Source: Martinezella lusitana
Lineage (GTDB): Bacteria > Pseudomonadota > Alphaproteobacteria > Rhizobiales > Rhizobiaceae
Length of the DNA: 64,000 nt
Direction of reading: 5' to 3'
Assembly: GCF_010668395.1 (NCBI RefSeq)
Contig: NZ_WUEY01000004.1
Coordinates: 248,001-312,000, forward strand
Made by a program: the position numbers and the translations under genes. How positions within the stretch are numbered: position 1 is the first letter of the stretch; each line of letters starts with the position of its first letter. Positions 28,328 to 37,258 of this stretch are shown here, piece after piece. Under the pieces are notes generated by a model. That model saw only the letters and a program-made list of their open reading frames with translations, did not search any database and was not told the origin of the DNA.

Positions 28328-28915
28328 CTATCCAATCACTTCCGAAACGAAATTGAGTCCGCTCTCGGTCAAAATCGCGTCAAGACGGACATCATGCGGC
28401 TCAGCGGGTACTGATGGCACTTCTTGGCAATCGAATGCAATGCCGATCAGCCGCGGATTCAACCCTTTTTGATGCAGGCGGTCGATAGCGCGATCATAAT
28501 AGCCGGCACCATAACCGATGCGATGGCCGGTGCTGTCGAAAGCGGAGAGCGGCACCAGCATGACATCCGGGTCCAGCTCCGCCGCGTCGGGTCCCGGCCC
28601 GAACGTTCCAAACCCGCACGGCACCAGCGGCGCCCCCGGCACGAGTTCCCTAAAGACGATCGTGCTGCGGTCGAGAATGACGGGAACGCAAAGCCGCGCG
28701 CCGCGCGTCCGCAGATGCGCCATCAACGGCCTTATATCCACCTCGGAACGGATCGGCAGGAAGCCGGATACGATGTCCCCCGCCCCGACCTCGATGCCAT
28801 CGCCGCCGTGCGCGGCCATGGCGAGACCTTTTTCGATCCGGTCTTCGTCCGGAATGGCATCGCGTGCCGCCAGGCGCTCGTTGCGATATTGGGCTTTCAG
28901 TTCTTTGGGAGTCAT
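28328..28915 (-). CDS. ygfA: 5-formyltetrahydrofolate cyclo-ligase
   Basis: Converts 5-formyl-THF to 5,10-methenyl-THF with ATP, returning inactive folate to the one-carbon pool. The 195-residue protein begins MTPKELKAQYRNERLAARDA. The substrate/ATP signature VMLVPLSAFDSTGHRIGYGAGYYDRAI is complete. I prefer the ATG at 28915; 28936 would add seven residues (MNFREDP) and lacks a clear ribosome-binding site. In other rhizobia, as I recall, zapA and 6S RNA lie immediately upstream. Here they are about 11.6 kb away, beyond an accessory block. Confidence 0.91.
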   Translation of the reverse strand: MTPKELKAQYRNERLAARDAIPDEDRIEKGLAMAAHGGDGIEVGAGDIVSGFLPIRSEVDIRPLMAHLRTRGARLCVPVILDRSTIVFRELVPGAPLVPCGFGTFGPGPDAAELDPDVMLVPLSAFDSTGHRIGYGAGYYDRAIDRLHQKGLNPRLIGIAFDCQEVPSVPAEPHDVRLDAILTESGLNFVSEVIG

Positions 28916-29020
28916 CGGATCTTCGCGAAAATTCATAATATCACGAAAACATAATGAGCCGGCGGCCCATTGCAATGCGCGAAAGCGACATGCAGCGATC
29001 CTATGGCCGGGCCGGCATTA

Positions 29021-29686
29021 TCAGCCGCCGCTCCGGACAATGGACAGCTTGCCTTCGCCGTTCACATGCGCGCGGACATTTTCATAGTTCAGCAACGATG
29101 AGTGATTGGTTTCGATGGGATGGGAATGGGTGGCGGTGATCACCATTACATCCGCGCCCGCCGCTTCGCCTGCCTTGATGCCGGCCATAACATCCTCGAA
29201 CACCAGGCAATCCGAGGTGCGCAAACCAAGACGCTCCGCGCCAAGGATGTAGCCCTGCGGATCCGGCTTGCCGACCTTGACGTCCTCCGCGGTCACGATA
29301 AAGCGCGGCACCGGGATGCCGGCGGCGTCAAGCCGCGCCATCGCCAGGCGATATGGGGAGGATGTCACGATCGCCCAACGCTCCGGCGGCAGCGACGCCA
29401 GGAAATCGGCGGCGCCCGGCAGGGCGACCACGCCCTCGACATCGGCAATCTCCGCTTCCATGATGCCGGCCGACTCCGCAACCGGATCGACGCCGGGCAG
29501 GTTCAGCTGGCTGATCGTATCCACCCCGCGCTTGCCATGCATGGTCGGCATGAATTCTTCGACGTTCAGACCCTTGCTGCGAGCCCAATTGCCCCAGACG
29601 CGTTCGGCAGCCGCAATCGAGTTGATGATCGTGCCATCCATATCGAACAGGAAGCCGGAATAGGTCTTGGTGAAGGCGGAAGACAA
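29021..29686 (-). CDS. HAD-family phosphatase
   Basis: Haloacid-dehalogenase-superfamily hydrolase of 221 residues, probably acting on a sugar phosphate. Motif I is FDMDGTIINS (residues about 13-22) with the nucleophile Asp and catalytic Asp. Motif II is IVTSSP, motif III Lys in VKVGKPDPQGY, and motif IV VFEDVMAGIKAGEAAGADV. The cap domain is of the beta-PGM type (MHGKRGVDTISQL). The exact substrate is unknown. It is a single gene on the same strand as ygfA, at the left edge of the accessory block. Confidence 0.88.
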   Translation of the reverse strand: MSSAFTKTYSGFLFDMDGTIINSIAAAERVWGNWARSKGLNVEEFMPTMHGKRGVDTISQLNLPGVDPVAESAGIMEAEIADVEGVVALPGAADFLASLPPERWAIVTSSPYRLAMARLDAAGIPVPRFIVTAEDVKVGKPDPQGYILGAERLGLRTSDCLVFEDVMAGIKAGEAAGADVMVITATHSHPIETNHSSLLNYENVRAHVNGEGKLSIVRSGG

Positions 29687-29922
29687 TGCTGAACCTTTCT
29701 GGACGTAAAAACGAGCGGCCGGGCGGATCGCGCCACTCGTAACAAATGCTTCCTCCGACTAACGTCAGCCGCGGCAAGAAGCAAATGATTGCTGGGCAAC
29801 GGCCGCGGAATAAGCACTCCGTTCGCGCCGGCGAGACATGGACGGAAAAGGACCTTTCCTTGCGAAAAGGCCGCAGGAAGAGCCGCGCGCGGCACAAGCC
29901 GACCACGCGCGGAGTGCGTCGA

Positions 29923-31320
29923 TTACTCGCCGAGGCGGCTCTTCAGACCATTGATGATATGGTTCGCCAGTGCCTCGTAGTCGTCGTCGAAATGATGGCC
30001 GCCATCCATGGCGATGACTTCGGCGCCGGTGCCGTTCAACAGCGGGCACGCCACATCCTCGTCGTCATCCTTGCCATAGACGCATTGCACCATCTTCGGA
30101 TTGACCGACTTGAGATCGTTGACAGGATTGCCGCCCTTGCCTTCGCTCGAAGCGCCGAGCCAGCCCATGACCGAGATCACGTAGTCGACCTTCTGCGACA
30201 GCGACAACAGCGACATCTGGACGATCTTGTCCTTCTCCGGCTGCTTCAGGCGATTGTAGCTTGCCGGCAGCACATCGGCGCCGAAGGAATAGCCGACCAA
30301 CACCACATGCTTGACCTTGAAGCGCTTGGTATAGAACTGGATGATCCGGGCGAGATCGTCGGCCGTCTGCTGCGGGTCCCGCTCCGACCAGAAGTAATGC
30401 AGGGAATCGACGCCCACGACCGGAATGCCCTGATCCTGCAGATAGCTGCCGACTTCCTTGTCGATGTCGCGCCAGCCGCCGTCGCCGGAATAGACGATCG
30501 CGAGCGTGTCCTCGGTCGGCGTGGTTTCCATGACGTCGACCGGCAGGCCGAGCGGCGACTTGGCGCTGTCGATTGATTTCATCAGGTCGGCAAGCGAAGC
30601 CTCGAGCGTCGCATAGGTATCCGCATTGTCCGAATCCGTCGACTGGACTTCGGGATGCTCCTTCTGGATCTCCTCGACATGGTCGCGTCCGTCCTTCGGT
30701 GCATTCGGCGTGAAGGTCACGAGGATCGGATTCGGCAGCGCGCCTTCCTGCAGGCCGAAGGACACCATGTCGCCATCGGTCTTCTTTTCGGCCGGCGTGC
30801 AGAGTTCCTGCTTCAGCCCGATGCCGGCGGCCGGATCGACGGCCAGCGTGCCGGCGACCGTCGCATCCGGCGTCTGGGCCGCGATCGTCAGCGCCATGGC
30901 TCCACCGGCGCCGACACCGGCGATGATGGGCAGCTGGTAGGTGCTGTCGGAAAACGAACGCTGCACCTGCTGGCTCAGCGATTCCAGGTCCGCGACGATG
31001 TAGATGCAGCCGTCGTTCTGGCTGACATCGTATTTGTTGAGCGAAGCCAGAAAGGACGGATAGTCGATGCCGATCACAAGCGAACCGTCGGCCACGAGCT
31101 TGTCGGCGACCGCCTTTTCCTTGTCGCCCCAGCCGGCAAGATCGGAAATCAGAACGACCTCGCTCGAAACCTTGCCTTGCGGGCGCATGATATGCGGCGC
31201 CGGGATCATGCCCAGATCGTATTTGGCATCGTCGGCTTCCGCCCGTGCCGGACCGGACATCAACAGGCCCGTCGACACCATGCATGCGAAAGCCAATGAC
31301 ATTGCGTATTTCAAGATCAT
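29923..31320 (-). CDS. acvB: Periplasmic AcvB/VirJ-family lysyl-phosphatidylglycerol hydrolase
   Basis: Homologue of Agrobacterium AcvB and Rhizobium tropici AtvA. AcvB has been reported to hydrolyse lysyl-phosphatidylglycerol, balancing its synthesis by LpiA/MprF. The 465-residue protein has a signal peptide (about 1-27). It has two alpha/beta-hydrolase-like halves: an N-terminal VirJ-like part (SEVVLISDLAGWG) and a C-terminal part with GYSFGADVLP (GxSxG nucleophile) and DGGHHFDDDYE near the end. The start overlaps the lpiA stop by four bases (ATGA), so they are translationally coupled. Confidence 0.9.
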   Translation of the reverse strand: MILKYAMSLAFACMVSTGLLMSGPARAEADDAKYDLGMIPAPHIMRPQGKVSSEVVLISDLAGWGDKEKAVADKLVADGSLVIGIDYPSFLASLNKYDVSQNDGCIYIVADLESLSQQVQRSFSDSTYQLPIIAGVGAGGAMALTIAAQTPDATVAGTLAVDPAAGIGLKQELCTPAEKKTDGDMVSFGLQEGALPNPILVTFTPNAPKDGRDHVEEIQKEHPEVQSTDSDNADTYATLEASLADLMKSIDSAKSPLGLPVDVMETTPTEDTLAIVYSGDGGWRDIDKEVGSYLQDQGIPVVGVDSLHYFWSERDPQQTADDLARIIQFYTKRFKVKHVVLVGYSFGADVLPASYNRLKQPEKDKIVQMSLLSLSQKVDYVISVMGWLGASSEGKGGNPVNDLKSVNPKMVQCVYGKDDDEDVACPLLNGTGAEVIAMDGGHHFDDDYEALANHIINGLKSRLGE

Positions 31321-33926
31321 TTCCTCACGACCCCCTTAAGTCCGCCTCCGATGAGGAATGTGGCATCCATCAACGCGATCATTGGACTGACACCTCCCGA
31401 GACAGCCAGATAGCGCGGCTGCCATTCGGGATGGAACTTGGATTTGAAGGCACGAAGCCCTTTGAAATTGTAGAAGCGCTCGCCGTGCTCGAAGACAGTC
31501 CCACCGACCCTGTCCCAAACCGGCGCCGATTCCCGTCTCGACATGCCCGACAGCGGCGCCATGCCGAGGTTGAAGCGCTGAAAGCCCTGGCTCTTCAGGT
31601 ATTCGAGGATCTGCACGAACAGAAAATCCATCGAACCCTTCGGGGCATCGGGCGAAAAACGCATCAGGTCGACGGAACCCTCTTCCCTGGTTTCCGTCAT
31701 CAGGATATTCGCAAAAGCGACGATCTTACCATCCTTTTTCAACACGCCGATCGGCTGTGAGCACACATAGTCCGGATCGAACGCGCCGAGAGAGAAGCTC
31801 TTTTCCTTGGCATTGTGATCGGCAAGCCATGTGTCGGACACATGGGCAAGCTCATCCATGACTTCGGGTATATCTTGAAGCTCGATAACGGCAAATTCTA
31901 GTCCATCGCGAACCGCTCGGCTCGCGGTCTGCCGCAGGTTGGCCCATTTGCCGCCTTTCAGCTCGAAATTGGCAAGGTTGACCACGGCCAGTTCACCGAG
32001 CTTGAAGGCGCGAAGACCGGCATCGGCGCAGTAGGACAGAAGCGCCGGCGAGATCTGGTAGAAGACCGAGCGGCAACCCGCCGCCCGCGCCGCCTCGACA
32101 AAACGCCAGATGAGATCGGGCAGCGCCTGACGCGGACCGACAGGGTCGAACAATGCGATCCACGAGCGGCCCTGCTTGCCGTACATGATGAAGGCATCGC
32201 CCTTTTCCGAGAACATGATGTTCTTGTCGCCCATGCGCACCAGATTGGCATCGGCGATGCCTTGCCTGCGGACGATCTCGACGGCACGCGTCACCGCATC
32301 GTCGGACACCGGCTCCAGCCGCTTCGTCGCGGGGCGCAAAAGGCTGAAGATCGCGATCGCCGACGACAGGATGGAAATGCCGAGCGCTGCGCGAAGGCCG
32401 CGCGGCGCCTCGTCGGCGAATTCGAACTGCCACCAAAGCTCGTTGCTGTAGCCGACATCGCGATAGACGAAGAACAGGACGACGATGGCGCCGATGCAGA
32501 TCACCGCGATGGCCGTCAGCCAGCCGGCCGTCAGCGTCTGGTTGAGCAGCGATGCCGGCCTCCTGAACAACCGGCGGCTGACGACAAGGCTGAAGACGAA
32601 GAAGGCGAGCAGGCCGGCCTCGACGATGGCGATGGCCTTCACGAGCGACAGGAACAGGGCCAGCAGCGCGGAGAAGGTCGAGACCCACCAGGCGCCGTCG
32701 AGACGCTGGCTGAGGCCGCGCGCCGCCACGATGATCGCCAGCCCGAGAAGGCTCGAGAGGAAATGCGCGCTTTCGACGAGCGGCAACGGCAGGTAGCCGG
32801 AGAGCACGATCAGGTTCTGGTCCGGCGTCGGCGTCACGCTCGAGAACACCAGCATCATGCCGAGCAGCAGCGCGAAGGCCGACAGCAGTTGCGGCATGAC
32901 GCGGGCGCCGATGCGGCGCATGCTCGACGCCACCGGATGGTCGACGAAACGGCGCAGCTCCGCCACCGAGATCGCCGCGATCGCGATGACCAGCGGGATG
33001 ACGTTGTAGATGACGCGATAGAGGACCAGCGAGCTCAGCACCGCATCGGCGTTCACCGAGCTGCCGAGCCAGGCGATGATGATCGTCTCGAAGACGCCGA
33101 AGCCGGCCGGAACGTGGCTGAGCACGCCAAGGCCGACGGCGATGGCATAGATGGCAAAGAAGCCCGGCCAACCGATGGACGATTCCGGCAGCAGCACATA
33201 GAGCACGGAGGCCGAGGCGGCGATATCGAATGCGGTGACGAGGAATTGCCGCGACCAGGTGCGCGAATCCGGCAGACGGACGGCAATCGGTCCGATGCGC
33301 ACCTCCCGGCCGTTACGCCCGGCATAGACGACGAAAGCCAGCGCCGCGAGGATGACGATGGCAACCAGCCGCAGCCAGAAACCATCGACGTTGATCAATG
33401 GGCCGATCTCATCGGCGATGACCAGGAGCGCGATGGCGCCGACGGCGGCAAGGCCGAGACCGAAGGCGAGCGTGACGAAGGCGATGACGCGGGTGATGTC
33501 GTCGGGCGACAAGCCAAGCCGGGTATAGGCGCGATAGCGGATTGCGCCGGCGCTGAGCGCGCCGAAGCCGGCCGTGTTGCCAACCGCATAGGAGCTGAAC
33601 GAGGTCAGCGCCACATGCGGGAACGGCAGTTTCTTGCCGATATATTCGAGCGCGTTCTGGTCGTAGAAGATCAGGGAGGCAAAGCTCAGGCCGGTAAAGA
33701 GCAGCGCGAGCAGCACGGAAGAGATCTTCGTCGTGGTCAACGCGTGCACGACGTCGTCGTAACGTACCTCGTTGGTCAGGTCGAAGATCGCATAGGCGGC
33801 AATACTGAAGACCGCCACGGTGAGAAGAGCAACGATCAGGGCGCGATAGCGGTTCAGCAGACCGACGACGCCGCCCCGCTCCTCCAGCTCCTCATCAGCA
33901 TTTTCCAGATCGATTGGGCTCGGCAT
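31317..33926 (-). CDS. lpiA: Bifunctional lysyl-phosphatidylglycerol synthetase/flippase (LpiA/MprF)
   Basis: Transfers lysine from Lys-tRNA to phosphatidylglycerol and moves the product to the outer leaflet, lowering negative membrane charge. The 869-residue protein has about 14 membrane segments over residues 30-540 (flippase domain with SAGAIRYRAYTRLGLS and HVPAGFGVFETII). The C-terminal cytosolic GNAT-like synthetase domain (DUF2156) contains GDAFIMYGKQGRSWIALFDPVG and GSMDFLFVQILEYLKSQG. Homologous lpiA is induced at low pH in R. tropici. The start has CAGGTAGAG upstream. It is first gene of the lpiA-acvB operon. Confidence 0.93.
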   Translation of the reverse strand: MPSPIDLENADEELEERGGVVGLLNRYRALIVALLTVAVFSIAAYAIFDLTNEVRYDDVVHALTTTKISSVLLALLFTGLSFASLIFYDQNALEYIGKKLPFPHVALTSFSSYAVGNTAGFGALSAGAIRYRAYTRLGLSPDDITRVIAFVTLAFGLGLAAVGAIALLVIADEIGPLINVDGFWLRLVAIVILAALAFVVYAGRNGREVRIGPIAVRLPDSRTWSRQFLVTAFDIAASASVLYVLLPESSIGWPGFFAIYAIAVGLGVLSHVPAGFGVFETIIIAWLGSSVNADAVLSSLVLYRVIYNVIPLVIAIAAISVAELRRFVDHPVASSMRRIGARVMPQLLSAFALLLGMMLVFSSVTPTPDQNLIVLSGYLPLPLVESAHFLSSLLGLAIIVAARGLSQRLDGAWWVSTFSALLALFLSLVKAIAIVEAGLLAFFVFSLVVSRRLFRRPASLLNQTLTAGWLTAIAVICIGAIVVLFFVYRDVGYSNELWWQFEFADEAPRGLRAALGISILSSAIAIFSLLRPATKRLEPVSDDAVTRAVEIVRRQGIADANLVRMGDKNIMFSEKGDAFIMYGKQGRSWIALFDPVGPRQALPDLIWRFVEAARAAGCRSVFYQISPALLSYCADAGLRAFKLGELAVVNLANFELKGGKWANLRQTASRAVRDGLEFAVIELQDIPEVMDELAHVSDTWLADHNAKEKSFSLGAFDPDYVCSQPIGVLKKDGKIVAFANILMTETREEGSVDLMRFSPDAPKGSMDFLFVQILEYLKSQGFQRFNLGMAPLSGMSRRESAPVWDRVGGTVFEHGERFYNFKGLRAFKSKFHPEWQPRYLAVSGGVSPMIALMDATFLIGGGLKGVVRK

Positions 33927-34516
33927 GCTCTACCTGTTTATATTGATCTTCGCTGGTTCCGATGGTCCGGACGTCCAGTAATATCGGCGACGCGTCTTCG
34001 TGTTGCGATATACGCTTCTTTCGACGGGCCCGTTGTGACGCGCGTCCCATCATTCTCAATTTAGGCAATTTTGGCGCAGGCCCCGTTCCGCCGGCAATGA
34101 ATCTGTTTTTATTGAAAGGATTTTGTCATTCACCCGGCTTTTAAGCTTATCCACACACAAAAATGACCTTCCCATGTTGCGTTCAGCGCAGCCCGGTCAG
34201 GACGTCGCGACTCGGTCTTCTTGCCTTGCGGATGCGGAAAACCCGTGCGGCGCGCAGCATCGGCAAAACGATTTCGAACGGAAGTGACGCATCCCCTACG
34301 ATCATCTCGCCCCCACCACAACGCTAAATAGACCACACCCCGGCTCGATCAATCAAGTGTTCCGATAGCAACGATGCCGAAGACTTCGAACGTGTCCGGC
34401 TTCAGGAAACGGATAAGCCCGGCAAGGGCGTTCTTGCCGGGCCTTGGTGGGATTGGGCGAATGCAGGGATCAGACGCCCGATGGGCGATCGATGCCCGAG
34501 GCACCGCGTCAGAGCC
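33927..34516. other. Intergenic region upstream of lpiA
   Basis: This 590-bp gap must hold the lpiA promoter and the end of the SRPBCC transcript. I see a hairpin at 34418-34441 but no convincing gene; small open frames within it lack recognisable content. No clear housekeeping promoter was spotted near the lpiA start. Confidence 0.5.
34418..34441 (-). terminator. Hairpin downstream of the SRPBCC gene
   Basis: A perfect inverted repeat with 9-bp arms (CCCGGCAAG/CTTGCCGGG) and a 6-nt loop lies 75 bp after the SRPBCC stop codon. No clean T-run follows, so terminator function is uncertain. Confidence 0.4.
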
Positions 34517-34999
34517 TCAACGATCCGGCGCCTCCGCCGGCTCGCCGCGCATTTCGCTCAGGAAGAAGCCTTCGCGCAGGTTGATGCCGTATTCGACGAA
34601 GGCCTTCATGCAGCAGAGCATCTGCGTCCACCCCTCGCAATTCAGATAGGTGCCGCGGCGGCCGGCCTCATCCTCTCGCCAGCCGGTTTCCTCGATGATG
34701 AGAAGCGTGCCGCCATCGTCCAGGGCGTCGAAGGTCATCTCCACCTTGGTCCTGTAGCGAACGCCGTCCTCGCCGGTGCCGCCTTCCCAGTGAAAGACGA
34801 TGCGCCTGTTTTCCTCGACCTGGTTGACCTCGACGGGCGCATTCTTCCACCAGACGACCGTCGTCCCCGCCACCAGCGGCGCGCTCGCCCCGCCGACGGT
34901 GGTGAAATAGCTCGAAAGCTTCTTCGGGTTGACGACCGCATCGAAGACTTCGTCGACCTTGCGGCCGATCCGTCCTGAAATCCGAACATTCAATGCCAT
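34517..34999 (-). CDS. SRPBCC (AHSA1-like) domain protein
   Basis: A 160-residue START/Bet v 1-fold protein. The N-terminus RISGRIGRKVDEVFDAVVNPKKLSSYF and the middle RIVFHWEGGTGEDGV match the AHSA1-like branch. The conserved late feature is GTYLNCEGWTQMLCCMKAFVEYG. Such proteins bind small hydrophobic ligands; target unknown. It is divergently paired with an ArsR-type regulator, with a palindrome between them, the usual arrangement for these two families. Confidence 0.87.
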   Translation of the reverse strand: MALNVRISGRIGRKVDEVFDAVVNPKKLSSYFTTVGGASAPLVAGTTVVWWKNAPVEVNQVEENRRIVFHWEGGTGEDGVRYRTKVEMTFDALDDGGTLLIIEETGWREDEAGRRGTYLNCEGWTQMLCCMKAFVEYGINLREGFFLSEMRGEPAEAPDR

Positions 35000-35049
35000 G
35001 GCATCTCCTCCGTTGTTTGTCGCATCGCTCCATTGCGACCGGCCCCATT

Positions 35050-35069
35050 ATGTTATAAAAACATAACAT
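35050..35069. promoter_or_regulatory. Putative ArsR-type operator
   Basis: The inverted repeat ATGTTAT-N6-ATAACAT lies between the divergent SRPBCC and ArsR genes and overlaps the ArsR start codon. Placement suits autoregulation and control of both genes. Confidence 0.5.
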
Positions 35070-35391
35070 GTCAAACGAATCGAAAAGCGACCTCATTTTC
35101 AAGGCTCTTGCGCATCGTCGCCGGCGCGAGATTCTGGACATGCTGAAGGATGCGCCGCGAACGACCGGCATGCTCTGCGAAGCCTTCACGGACATGGATC
35201 GCTGCACCGTCATGCAGCATCTGAAAGTGCTGGAGGAGGCCGATCTCGTGATCGCAAAGAGGGACGGACGCGAGCGCTGGAACCACCTGAACAGCCTGCC
35301 GATCAAGCAGATCCACGACCGCTGGATCAGCGCCTACGCCGGCCATGCGCTATCCATTCTCGATCAATTGAAGAACGATCTGGAAGGCTGA
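35068..35391 (+). CDS. ArsR-family transcriptional regulator
   Basis: A 107-residue winged-helix repressor. The wHTH spans most of the protein: IFKALAHRRRREILDMLKDAPRTTGMLCEAF, then the recognition helix MDRCTVMQHLKVLEEADLVIAKRDGRERW. It lacks the typical metal-binding ELCVCDL motif, so it probably responds to an organic ligand or simply autoregulates. It shares a palindromic operator (35050-35069) with the divergent SRPBCC gene, which it likely controls. Confidence 0.88.
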   Translation: MSNESKSDLIFKALAHRRRREILDMLKDAPRTTGMLCEAFTDMDRCTVMQHLKVLEEADLVIAKRDGRERWNHLNSLPIKQIHDRWISAYAGHALSILDQLKNDLEG

Positions 35392-35431
35392 AAAGAGAGG
35401 AAGGGATGGTAGCGACCGGCGGAAACCGCCG

Positions 35432-36295
35432 TCAGGCCTTAACGTCCCGGCGCAGCAATTGCTTCAGCTTGTCGCTCGTTCCGTCCTCGTCGAGCGGCGT
35501 ATAGACCACCAGCTTCATGTCGGCGCGATCCATGACGGCAAGCGCGGTATATTCGAAGGTCATCAGCCCGCCTTCGGGATGGCGCAGGCGCTTGTGACCG
35601 GTCAGCGGCCGCAACACATCCTGTCTCGGCCACCAGGCGCGAAACTCGGGGCTGGACTGGGTCAGGGTGGCGATCAACCGCTCGAAATCCGGATCGCCGG
35701 CGTAGCGGGCACTGTCGGCGCGGAACATCGCGAGCGAATTCGCCGCCACGATCTCCCAATCGACGAGAAGCTGCCGGTGGGCAGGATCGGTAAACACCCG
35801 ATGGACGCTGTTGCGCGCATCGCCCTGCAGCAAGGCGTAATCGCCGAAAAGCGCGACAGCCGCCGCATTCCAGGCGAGCACGTCCCAACGTCGGCCGAGA
35901 ACATAGGCCGGCTGCCCGGCAAGGCTCGCAAGCATCCGCCGCAATGCGTCCGGCACATCCTCGGGCCCGCGCGACGGAACCTCCGCCGTCGGCCGATCGC
36001 TGAGGGTGAAGAGATGCCGGCGCTCGGCCGGATCGAGGCGTAGCGCGTCGGCAAGCGCCGACAGAACCTCCGCGGAGGGGCGGACATCCCGCCCTTGTTC
36101 CAGCCATGTGTACCAGGTGGTGCCGACGCCGGCGAGAAGCGCCACTTCCTCGCGCCTGAGCCCCGGCGTGCGCCGCCGAAACCCTTCCGCGAGCCCGACG
36201 CCTGCAGGCGTCAGCTTTTCGCGGCGGGAACGCAGGAAAGCGCCGAACTCGCGACGCCTGGCTTCGAGAATGGTCTGGGTCTGATTGATGGTCAT
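35432..36295 (-). CDS. XRE-type HTH regulator with MmyB-like ligand-binding domain
   Basis: A 287-residue regulator. The N-terminal HTH_31/XRE domain (about residues 15-85) contains FLRSRREKLTPAGVG, RRTPGLRREEVALLAGVGTTWYTWLEQGRDVRPS, a strong signature of this family. The MmyB-like ligand-binding domain (about 110-275) contains NSVHRVFTDPAHRQLLVDWE and HPEGGLMTFEYTAL. These are usually encoded beside an oxidoreductase they control, here the divergent SDR. An imperfect palindrome lies in the 101-bp gap. Confidence 0.9.
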   Translation of the reverse strand: MTINQTQTILEARRREFGAFLRSRREKLTPAGVGLAEGFRRRTPGLRREEVALLAGVGTTWYTWLEQGRDVRPSAEVLSALADALRLDPAERRHLFTLSDRPTAEVPSRGPEDVPDALRRMLASLAGQPAYVLGRRWDVLAWNAAAVALFGDYALLQGDARNSVHRVFTDPAHRQLLVDWEIVAANSLAMFRADSARYAGDPDFERLIATLTQSSPEFRAWWPRQDVLRPLTGHKRLRHPEGGLMTFEYTALAVMDRADMKLVVYTPLDEDGTSDKLKQLLRRDVKA

Positions 36296-36298
36296 GGC

Positions 36299-36327
36299 TT
36301 ATCATAGCAGGATCAATACTAGGATAA
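36299..36327. promoter_or_regulatory. Candidate operator between MmyB-type regulator and SDR
   Basis: The imperfect inverted repeat TTATCATAG-N11-CTAGGATAA (8 of 9 positions paired) sits between the regulator start and the divergent SDR genes. It is a plausible operator for the adjacent regulator. Confidence 0.4.
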
Positions 36328-36396
36328 AGTCAGAACTGTTTGCCGCCTCCGCAAGCTGCCAAATATCGCCATGCAGACAACAGAGAGGCGGTTTCG

Positions 36397-37212
36397 ATGG
36401 ATATGAGCGACAGAACGGTCCTGATCACAGGCTCGACGGATGGCGTCGGCCGCCGGGTTGCGGAAAGGCTGGCGACGACGGGTGCCACGGTGCTGGTTCA
36501 CGGCCGCAACAAGGTCCGCGCCGAAGATCTGGCCTCCGGCATCCGCGACAATGGCGGGAAAGCAGCGGTCTATCTTGCCGACTTCTCCTCGCTGGACGAG
36601 GTCCGCGCCCTGGCCAATGCCATTGAACGCGATCACTCTCGCCTCGACCTCCTGATCAACAATGCCGGCATCGGTACGGGCGGCGATGCTGGACGCCGGA
36701 CAAGCCGCGACGGATACGAGCTGCGCTTTGCGGTGAACTATCTCGCGGGCTTCCTGTTGACCGGCCGCCTGCTGCCGCTGCTGACAGCGAGCGCTCCCGC
36801 CCGCATCGTCAACGTTTCGTCCGCCGGCCAGCAGGCGGTCGACTTCTCCGACATCATGTTGACGCACGGCTATAGCGGTATGCGCGCCTATTGCCAGAGC
36901 AAATTGGCACAGATCATGTTCACCTTCGATCTCGCCGCGCAGTTGGCCGGCTCCGGCGTCACCGTCAATTGCCTGCACCCGGCAACCTACATGGACACGA
37001 CCATGGTGCGCCAGGCGGGTGTCGCACCGCTGAGTTCCGTCGATCAAGGCGCCGACGCCATCCTCAATCTCGCCGTCTGCAACGCCTTGGAAGGGCAGAG
37101 CGGCCTCTATTACGACGGCCTGCGTCCCTCCCGCGCCGCCGCCCAGGCTTATGACGCATCCGCGCGGCAGCGTCTGCGAATACTCAGCGAAAGCCTCACC
37201 GGCCTCGCCTGA
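36397..37212 (+). CDS. SDR-family NAD(P)-dependent oxidoreductase
   Basis: Classical short-chain dehydrogenase of 271 residues. The cofactor motif is TGSTDGVG (residues 9-16). The NNAG motif is LLINNAGIG, catalytic Ser in RIVNVSSAGQQ, and the catalytic Tyr-Lys pair in YCQSKLAQ (YxxxK). I chose the ATG at 36397 with GAGAGG upstream. It resembles retinol-dehydrogenase-like SDRs; substrate unknown. Divergent from the MmyB-type regulator and followed 46 bp later by another SDR, so the two may form a small operon. Confidence 0.9.
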   Translation: MDMSDRTVLITGSTDGVGRRVAERLATTGATVLVHGRNKVRAEDLASGIRDNGGKAAVYLADFSSLDEVRALANAIERDHSRLDLLINNAGIGTGGDAGRRTSRDGYELRFAVNYLAGFLLTGRLLPLLTASAPARIVNVSSAGQQAVDFSDIMLTHGYSGMRAYCQSKLAQIMFTFDLAAQLAGSGVTVNCLHPATYMDTTMVRQAGVAPLSSVDQGADAILNLAVCNALEGQSGLYYDGLRPSRAAAQAYDASARQRLRILSESLTGLA

Positions 37213-37258
37213 GCACGAACGTCCCTACTCCCATCTCAGCCTCAGAAAGGAGACACCC

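Noticed and set aside
34130..34336. Small minus-strand frame in the 590-bp gap before lpiA
   Set aside because: No ribosome-binding site or family sequence; composition unlike neighbouring genes.
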